A DNA stretch of 64,000 bases from Ctenosaura bakeri. Taxonomy: Eukaryota > Chordata > Lepidosauria > Squamata > Iguanidae. Within the stretch, counting starts at the first letter, position 1; the number at the start of each line of letters is the position of its first letter. The notes beneath the pieces were generated by a model that had not been told where the DNA came from, made no database searches, and saw nothing but the letters and a program-made list of their open reading frames with translations. Below are positions 57,121 through 64,000 of this stretch, piece after piece. The stretch lies in assembly GCA_948474755.1 (NCBI GenBank), contig CAOLHI010001468.1, positions 248,001 through 312,000 of the forward strand, given 5' to 3'. Both the position numbers and the translations under genes were made by a program.

Positions 57121-58755
57121 ATTTAATTTTCCAAAATACACAAAAGCATATATAAACACAAATATATATATATACCATTATTATAATCCTTCTATTCCCA
57201 CCCACGCTTCTATATATCAAAAATTTTCCAGTTGAATCCTATACATAATCTTTGTCGAATACCCCAACATACATGATCCACAAACATTTACATATTTAAC
57301 CAGAGCACTACCTTTTCCATTCTCTTTCACAATTCTGAACCATTCTATTCTTGAGGGAATATGCTAGTTTTTCCGTCCCTCCCATGCCTAACATTCCTAA
57401 TTTCCATTCATCTAATTGAATATCTATTTTATCTTTCCAATGTTGTGTGTAGGTCAACCATGCTGCTGTCATCAAATACAATAATATCCTCTGTTGTTTT
57501 CTAATCTCCCGGTTCTGACCTAATATATTCAATAAGTAGAATTCTGGTACCATTTCAAAATTAACTTTACAAATTTTTTGAATGTCGTCATGAATTCCCT
57601 TCCAAAATTTAAGTCCCCGCTTTTTCCCCACAATTCCTACACTTTACATCTCCATTTTTGATTATTTTTTGGAGTCTTTCTGGAGTCATGTACCACCTAT
57701 GTAACATTTTATAGTAGTTTTAAGTTTAAATTTGGAGTAAATTTTATGTCTTTTCCATACTTTTTCCCAGGCATCTAACTCGATCGACCTATATTTTGAG
57801 CCCACTTAATCATTGATTCCTTTATTGAACCAGATGCGAAATCCCTTTTTAATAATAATTTGTATTTAATAATAATTTATAATAATTTATAATATAAATA
57901 TAATATAATATATAATAATATAATAATTTATAATTTATAATATAAAAATAATTTAAAAATAATTTGTAATAATAATTTGTAAAGTTTTGAAATTCTCTTC
58001 TTTTGATGTTCTTTCAACAATTGATCTAGTTCATTTTCCTGTCTTTCAAATCCATGTAACTTTTGGTCCATTTTATACCTTTCTTTCAACTGATGCTACG
58101 GGAACCGGTTTAGTTCACGTCCTTCAGCTTTTAACTCAACTTCATTTTTGGATTGTCTCTTTCCCATTTTAATATATTTTGGTAAGTCAATAAGTTTCCT
58201 TGTTTCGTCGCTGTAATCTTACAAGCTTCTTGGGGGGATGTCCAAGTTGGGAGTTTTATATAATATTTATATAATATTTCTGTTTTATTTGGAGCCAGAT
58301 CTTTAATGAAGTTTTCCGGATGCAATGATTATTAAAATCTTTGTTCACCGCTAATTTATTATATCATAGGTAACCATGCCATCCAAATCTGTTATCACTT
58401 TTAGATTTCTCTAGTTTAATCCAATCTTTAATCCAGTCTAAACAACATGCATAATAATGCATCTCCAAGGATGGCACTTCCAACCCTCCTCACTCTTTTG
58501 CATCCTGTAATACTTTAAATCTTATTCTTGATTTCTTCGCTAGCCAAATAAAGTTCTGAAACTCATTTTCCCATTCTTTAAATACTGTCCCATTTCCAAT
58601 TATTGGTAGGTTTTGGAAAAGAAACATAAATTTAGGTAACAGAGACATTTTAAAAGCATTAATTCTTCCTAGAAACGATAAATTTAATTTAGTCCATTTT
58701 TCCGTGTCCCTTCTGATATCTTTCCATATTTTTTGATAATTATTACCAAATAAAT
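57121..58755 (-). mobile_element. L1 LINE ORF2 C-terminal fragment
   Basis: Minus-strand pieces in order: KIWKDIRRDTEKWTKLNLSF, LGRINAFKMSLLPKFMFLFQ and FIWLAKKSRIRFKVLQDAKE (58500-58740). Further on come EACKITATKQGNLLTYQNIL (58140-58320) and LKFWKGIHDDIQKICKVNF (57560-57620). These are standard L1 ORF2 C-terminal motifs. Frames are broken and a very AT-rich (TAATAAT..) stretch at 57850-57970 interrupts it. It is bounded on both sides by minus-strand CR1. Confidence 0.85.
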
Positions 58756-59207
58756 CTGGGATACGTTCCAGCTTGTCCATATCCTTCTTGAATTGAGGTG
58801 CCCAGAACTGGACACAGGATTCCAAATGAGGTCTAACCAGAGTGGTACCCGTACCTCCCTCGATCTAGACGCCAGACTCCTATTGATGCAGCCGAGAATT
58901 GCATTGGCTTTCTTGGCTGCTGCATCACACTGCTGGCTCATGTTGAGCTTGTGGTCCACCAAGACTCCTAGATCCCTTTCACACATACTGCTGTCCAGCC
59001 ACGTGTCCCCCATCCTATACTTCTGTATTCCATTTTTTCTACCTAAGTGAAGGATCTTACACTTCTCTCTGTTGAATTTCATTTTGTTCGCCTTGGCCCA
59101 GCTCTCCAATCTGTCCAGGTCATTTTGAATTTTGATCCTGTCCTCTGGCGTATTAGCAACCCCTCCCAATTTGGTGTCGTCTGCAAATTTGATGAGCATG
59201 CCCTCTG
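58756..59207 (-). mobile_element. CR1 LINE fragment with RT catalytic box
   Basis: The minus-strand frame gives [20 protein letters not shown], then [40 protein letters not shown] and the FKKDMDKLERI region. It lacks its 3' half, which may be the piece at 56955-57120 on the other side of the L1 fragment, minus about 470 bp. Confidence 0.85.
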
Positions 59208-59399
59208 TTCATTCATTAAGTCATTAATAAAGATACTGGATAGCCACGCCTCCTTCCCCTTTGATGGCTTCCCCGCGATTTGTTTGTTTGCTTGTCTCCA
59301 AGGTTTCTTTGTTTGCCCTGCCTGCCAGTGTTGAAATCTCTCTTCTCAGGCTTACTTGGCACCAGCAAGAGCTTGGGGCTTAAAATAGGCTGGATTATT

Positions 59400-59605
59400 T
59401 TTGCTGAACCCGGGTGGCAGGGTGTTTTGAGTGCTGGACTACAACCTTGGAGACGGGGTTCAATTCCCTGCTCAGCCGTGGAACCCCCCGGGTGACTTTG
59501 GGCTGGGAACACATTCTCAGCCCCAGAGAACCTTGTGATAGGCTCCCCTTCGGGATGCTGCAAGTCGGAAATGACTTGCGGGCACAAAACAACAAAAACA
59601 AATAG
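59400..59605 (+). mobile_element. Sauria-SINE, nearly complete
   Basis: tRNA-like head (gtgctggactacaaccttgg, ggggttcaattccctgctca), body (cattctcagccccagagaac) and BovB-like tail (gcaagtcggaaatgacttgc, then aaaacaacaaaaac). It is the clearest full-length copy in the window. Confidence 0.8.
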
Positions 59606-59856
59606 TTCTGCCCACCCCTCTCCCCGACCCACTTTCTGAGAATTTCTCTGAAATTTGAATTTTGCTTTTGGGCGTGTGTGCCACGAATGTTGCTCCCCAC
59701 CCCCTTGATGTGCAAAAAAATCTTGCGTCTCCTTTTAACCTTATTTTGCAGACCTCCGAAAGGCAAAAGAAGTAACAAAAACCTGAGAACAAGAGCAAGT
59801 GGGATACTCTCAATAAGCAGTGAATGTCAGCGTCCGTTCATACTGAATGACACTTT

Positions 59857-60058
59857 GGACCTTTCCGCACTACACTGTTATAGTGCTATTATTTCACTTT
59901 CAACTTCCTGTGGAATTCTGGGGTTTGTAGTTCACTGAGGCCCAAGAGCTCTCTGGCTGAGAATTCTAAAGGCCCCTCCCTACACTGCAAACCCCAGGAT
60001 TCCATAGGATGCTGAAAGTGGAATAATAGCACTGTAACCGTGTGGTGTGGAAATGGTC
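59857..60058. mobile_element. Palindromic MITE with 3-bp duplication (copy 2)
   Basis: About 202 bp between ggacctttccgcactacact and gtgtggaaatggtc, flanked by ttt on both sides. The inverted halves meet near 59960. Confidence 0.75.
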
Positions 60059-60379
60059 TTTGTTGAGTCTTTTGAGATCTTGTTAATGCAAAATGTCCAA
60101 ATTTCCTCAGCCAACGTGGGAGCTTTTCATCGGTCAGGTGTCCTTCCAAAGTCCAACATGGTGGGATGGCCCTTTGGATATTTAATAAGCAACAACCCCT
60201 TACCTATGAAGGTATTTTTACTAGTTTGCCCTTTAGAGGCGCTGATGTTATCCGACTGCTTCTCCATAAGCCACGCGTCCCAGCTTCTTCTCTCCTACCG
60301 CCCAGAGAAAGATACCTGTGCGTTCAGTTTTTTGCTCTCTCTGTGGGAGCAACTGCAGCGAAGAAGCAATGAAGTCCCT

Positions 60380-60544
60380 GGCCGTTTCCGCACTAGGCTG
60401 TTCTAGCGCTATGATTCCACTTGCCACATCCTATGGAATCCTCGGGTTTGCAGTTTTGGGAGGGGCGAAACTGCAAACCTCAGGATTCCATAGGATGTTG
60501 CAAGTGGAATAATAGCACTATAACAGTCTAGTGCAGAAATAGCC
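60380..60544. mobile_element. Palindromic MITE with 3-bp duplication (copy 3)
   Basis: 165 bp from ggccgtttccgcactaggct to ctagtgcagaaatagcc, flanked by cct on both sides. The stem arms are ~75 bp. Confidence 0.8.
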
Positions 60545-60624
60545 CCTGTGTTGTAGCTCTTTGTTTTCCTTGGAATAAAGAGAGAGTAATAGAAGATGCA
60601 GGCAGGGGTTTGTTGTTTGCTTTG

Positions 60625-61458
60625 AGGGGACAGGATAGCCATGTTTAAATATTTGAAGGGATGCCATGTGGAGGAAGGAGAGGGCTTGTTTTCTGCTGCT
60701 CCAGAGACCAGGACAAGGAGCAATGGATTCAAGCTGCAGGAAAGGAGATTCCACCTGAACCTCAGGAAGAACTTCGTGACGGTCAGGGCTGTCCGGCAGT
60801 GGAATCGGCTGCCTCAATGGAGTGTGGTGGAGTCTCCTTCCTTGGAGGTTTTTAAGCAGAGGCTTGATGGTCATCTGTTGGGAATATCTGAAAGGATAGA
60901 GGATGGAGCAAGCCGGTTTTTGGCTGCTCCAGAGACCAGGACACGGAGCAATGGGTTCAAGCTGCAGGAAAGGAGATTCCACCTGAACCTCAGGAAGAAC
61001 TTCCTGACCGTCAGGGCTGTCCGGCAATGGAATCTGCTGCCTCGGAGTGTAGTGGAGTCTCCTTCCTTGGAGGCTTTTAAGCAGAGGCTGGATGGCCGTC
61101 TGTCCAAGGGAGTGCTTTGAGGGTGTTCCTGCATGGCAGGGGGTTGGACTGGATGGCCCCTGGGGTCTCTTCCAACTCTACATTTCTATGATTCCATGAT
61201 TCTTTGGAGGTGTTTAAGCAGAGGCTGGATGGCCATCTGTCGGGATTGCTTTGAGGGTGTTCCTGCATGGCAGGGGGTTGGACTGGATGGCCCCTGGAGT
61301 CTCTTCAAACTCTACATTTCTATGATTCCATGATTCTTTGGAGGTGTTTAAGCAGAGGCTGGATGGCCATCTGTCGGGAGTGCTTTGAGGGTGTTCCTGC
61401 ATGGCAGGGGGTTGGACTGGATGGCCCCTGGGGTCTCTTCCAACTCTACATTTCATTC
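60625..61458 (+). mobile_element. CR1 LINE with repeated C-terminus and triple tail
   Basis: [19 protein letters not shown] to DGHLLG occurs at 60641-60880, then again ([19 protein letters not shown]) at 60900-61120. Three tandem ~134-bp tails follow, starting at about 61070, 61202 and 61336. Both kinds of duplication seen elsewhere are combined here. Confidence 0.88.
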
Positions 61459-61589
61459 AGGACACTCAAGCCATCTGTGCAAACGAGCCCTTCTTTCGTT
61501 GCGTCCTCTCCAACGTTTCCGTGTAGCATCCCGAATTATCCTTCCCAATTTTACAGGGGTGACACATCATTTAGGAGATAGCATGTTAT

Positions 61590-61790
61590 AGCGGTTAGAC
61601 TCTGGAGACCAGGATTTCAATTCCCTCTCGGTCATGGAAACTCGCTGGGTGGTCTTGAGCAAGTCACACTCTCTCAGCCTCAGAGGAATGCAAGGGCAAA
61701 TCCCTTCTGAATAAAATTGCCAGGAAAACCCTTCGGGTCACCGTAAGTCTGTAATGAAATGAAGGCAGACAACAATAACAGCTACATCGA
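61590..61790 (+). mobile_element. Sauria-SINE, nearly complete
   Basis: Head (tatagcggttagactctgga), body (gcaagtcacactctctcagc, cctcagaggaatgcaaggg) and tail (tcaccgtaagtctgtaatga, aggcagacaacaataac). Confidence 0.75.
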
Positions 61791-62640
61791 GACTTGTGCG
61801 GCAGCTGAGAGGTCAGACCTGGCCACGGTGACACATGCCTTGGTTACCTCCCGACTGGATTACTGTAATGCGCCCTACGTGGGGCTGCCTTTCAACAGTG
61901 TTTGGAAACTTCAGGAGGTCCAAAGAGCCACAGCCAGACTGTTAAGTGGGTCTGGCCACAGGGACCACACAGGCCCCCTCTTGCAACAGCTCCTCTGGCT
62001 GCCAGTCCCTTTCTGGGCACAATTCATGATGACCTTTAAAGCCCTACACCAGAACTTTCCAAACTTTCCATGTTGGTGACACACTTTTTAGACATGCATC
62101 ATTTCATGACACAGTAATTCAGTTCTACAAGCAAACCGGACTTTAAACTAACCTCTTATAAGCGATGCGGACATATACATAAATTGTAATAATGAAATAT
62201 ATGGGGACACAGCATATCTCATGAAAACCTTTCATATATTTTTAAAAATATATGATTTATATATGATTTATAAGTAATAACATACACGTCCAAGATTGTG
62301 GGTGACACACCTACGCACTTCTGGTGACACACTAACGTGTCACGGCACACCGTTTGGAAAGCCCTGCCCTACACAGCTCAGGTCCAGGTTATTTGAAAGT
62401 CCCCGTTCTCCCTTAAGAACCAGCCCAGGCCTTGAGATCTGCAGGAGGCCCTTCTTTCTCTCCCTCCACCTTCACAGCTGCATCTCGTGGGAACATGGGA
62501 GAGACTGAACTCTCTTCCCAGAGAAGTCAGACGGGCACCCTCCCTGCCTTCTTTCCACAGTCAGCAAAGACATTTTTATTCCAACAGGCATTCAGTTATG
62601 GCCTGTCTGATAAAAGGTACTGACTGTTGTTAACTAAGCA
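61791..62640 (+). mobile_element. L2-type LINE 3' part, split by a MITE
   Basis: The first half (61791-62049) encodes THALVTSRLDYCNAPYVGLP, VQRATARLLSGSGHRDHTG and LLWLPVPFWAQF..TFKALH. The second half (62375-62640) continues after the MITE and ends acatttttattccaacaggc, matching TFLFQQAF-like L2 C-termini. The two halves join exactly when the MITE and one 8-bp duplication are removed. Confidence 0.85.
62050..62366. mobile_element. hAT-like MITE, cagaactttccaaact copy, perfect 8-bp duplication
   Basis: 317 bp between cagaactttccaaacttt and cgtttggaaagccctg, flanked by ccctacac (62042-62049 and 62367-62374), a perfect 8-bp duplication. It lies inside an L2 copy and is the longest member of the family here. 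Confidence 0.9.
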
Positions 62641-62659
62641 GAGTTTTTTATTATTATTA

Positions 62660-63535
62660 TAAATGGGAGGGGTTGCTAATACGCCAGAGGACGGGATCAA
62701 AATTCAAAATGACCTGGACAGATTGGAGAGCTGGGCCAAGGCGAACAAAATGAAATTCAACAGAGAGAAGTGGAAGGTCCTTCACTTAGGTAGAAAAAAT
62801 GGAATACAGAAATATAGGATGGGGGACACGTGGCTGGATAGCAGTACGTGCGAAAGGGATCTGGGAGTCTTCATAGACCACAAGCTGAACATGAGCCAGG
62901 AGTGTGATGCGGCAGCCAAGAAAGCCAATGCAATTCTCGGCTGCATCAATAGGAGTCTGGTGTCTAGATCGAGGGAGGTACTGGTACCACTCTACTCTGC
63001 TTTGGTTAGACCCCATCTTGAATCCTGTGTCCAGTTCTGGGCACCCCAATTCAAGAAGGATATTGATAAGCTGGAGCAAGTCCAGGGGAGGGCAACCAAA
63101 ATGGTGAGGGGCCTGGAAGCCATGAAGCCCTATGAGGATAGACTTAGAGAGCTGGGTATATTTAGTCTGCAGAAGAGAAGGTGAAGAGGGGACATGAGAG
63201 CCCTGTTTAAATATTTGAAGAGATGTCATGTAGAGGAAGGAGAGGAAGGCTTGTTTTCTGCTGCTCCAGAGACCAGGACAAGGAGCAATGGATTCAAGCT
63301 GCAGGAAAGGAGATTCCACCTGAACCTCAGGAAGAACTTCCTGACAGTCAGGGCTGTCTGGCAGTGGAATCTGCTGCCTCGGAGTGTAGTGGAGGCTCCT
63401 TCTTTGGAGGTTTTTAAGCAGAGGCTTGATGGCCATCCGTTGGGAGTGCTTTGAGGATGTTCCTGCATGGCAGAAGGGGGTTGGACTGGATGGCCTCCGT
63501 GGTCTCTTCCAACTCTAGAATTCTATGATTCTATG

Positions 63536-63537
<2 letters not shown>
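62660..63537 (+). mobile_element. CR1 LINE, young, near-intact C-terminal frame
   Basis: It starts right after the FADD box (GGVANTPEDGIKIQNDLDRL) and keeps one 173-residue frame to a stop at the KRR* site (63182). It then continues with [19 protein letters not shown] and [19 protein letters not shown] to the tail ttctatgattctatgatt. Only one nonsense change and a small in-frame insertion (EEGEEG) distinguish it from other young copies. Confidence 0.92.
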
Positions 63538-63589
<52 letters not shown>

Positions 63590-63590
63590 T
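63535..63590. repeat. (ATT)n microsatellite
   Basis: About 17 ATT units directly follow the CR1 terminus (attctatgatt), suggesting growth from the element's end. Confidence 0.9.
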
Positions 63591-64000
63591 AAGAACTAAA
63601 AAAGACGTAACGTACCTAACGTAACATACATCACGTAACAAACATAATAGCAGAAAAACATACAGAAAAACATACAGAAAATACACATACAACACCTATT
63701 TACATGATTTACACAAAACATAAAGCACTTCCCCTTTGAGTGAGATACGGCCTTGTAATATTTTCAAAAATTATACCTCCCTACATTAGAAAGGGAAATA
63801 ACTGAAATTCTTATTGTCACACATTTATCTCAACTCTAATTATATAATAATCATGTATTAACAAGACCATTTTATTCAATAACGTCTCAAATTTATCACA
63901 TAATATTAATGGTATACCTTCGGTACCCTATGCTTTCCGAAACAAACCTATTACTTTCTTTTTTTTAATAACATTTTATTGAAGTTTCACAATTAAAACA
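63591..64000. other. AT-rich sequence, possible L1 3' end (minus)
   Basis: An acataca-rich block and a final tttttttaataacattttat resemble an inverted LINE-1 3' end entering the window, but no coding motif confirms it. Confidence 0.3.

Noticed and set aside
59400..59490. tRNA gene
   Set aside because: The box-B-like ggttcaattcc belongs to a SINE head. The cloverleaf cannot be completed and a SINE body follows.
55475..64000. Search for a fifth MED16 coding exon
   Set aside because: No segment with splice signals resembling the next part of MED16 was found; the stretch is transposon sequence, so the gene is left as partial.

Overview
The window is nuclear DNA of a vertebrate, almost certainly a squamate reptile (lizard or snake). 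Evidence: dense chicken-repeat (CR1) LINE tails, tRNA-derived SINEs with the BovB-like 3' end typical of Sauria SINEs, a 5S-rRNA-derived SINE, RTE/BovB reverse-transcriptase fragments, L2 and L1 pieces, and SPIN-like hAT transposons. Only two protein-coding genes are supported, both by spliced exons that resemble the human proteins as I remember them. Almost every long open frame is a CR1 or RTE reverse-transcriptase remnant or an antisense shadow.

Layout. (1) About 6.8-34.0 kb, minus strand: R3HDM4, apparently complete, eight coding exons joining in phase to 825 nt (274 aa plus stop). The start codon is at 33965 in a CpG-rich promoter and the stop at 9191. A long repeat-poor stretch with a candidate poly(A) signal at 6850 follows the stop. 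Intron 1 (19.8-33.9 kb) is packed with CR1 copies, two SPIN-like elements and an intra-CR1 64-bp tandem repeat. (2) 34.4-35.8 kb: a ~133-bp minisatellite just upstream of R3HDM4. (3) 36.4-42.65 kb: two convergent U6 snRNA genes, each with its own unrelated but well-formed type-3 Pol III promoter. They bound a ~6 kb inverted repeat made of tandem GC-rich units derived from an RTE/BovB-like reverse transcriptase. The left U6 body is damaged; the right one looks intact. (4) 43-64 kb, plus strand: the 5' part of MED16 (Mediator tail subunit). Four coding exons cover the first 282 codons; the rest lies beyond the window. Its introns hold CR1, SINE, L2, L1 and MITE insertions and an 11-copy tandem array of CR1 3' tails.

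R3HDM4 and MED16 stand head to head here with the U6/RTE palindrome between them. From memory, they are tandem on one strand in human, so the palindrome may mark a rearrangement breakpoint. This U6-bounded palindrome is the most unusual structure in the window.

Mobile-element boundaries are approximate unless target-site duplications are given. Exon boundaries rest on GT/AG sites, phase and recalled similarity to human R3HDM4 and MED16, not on transcript data.
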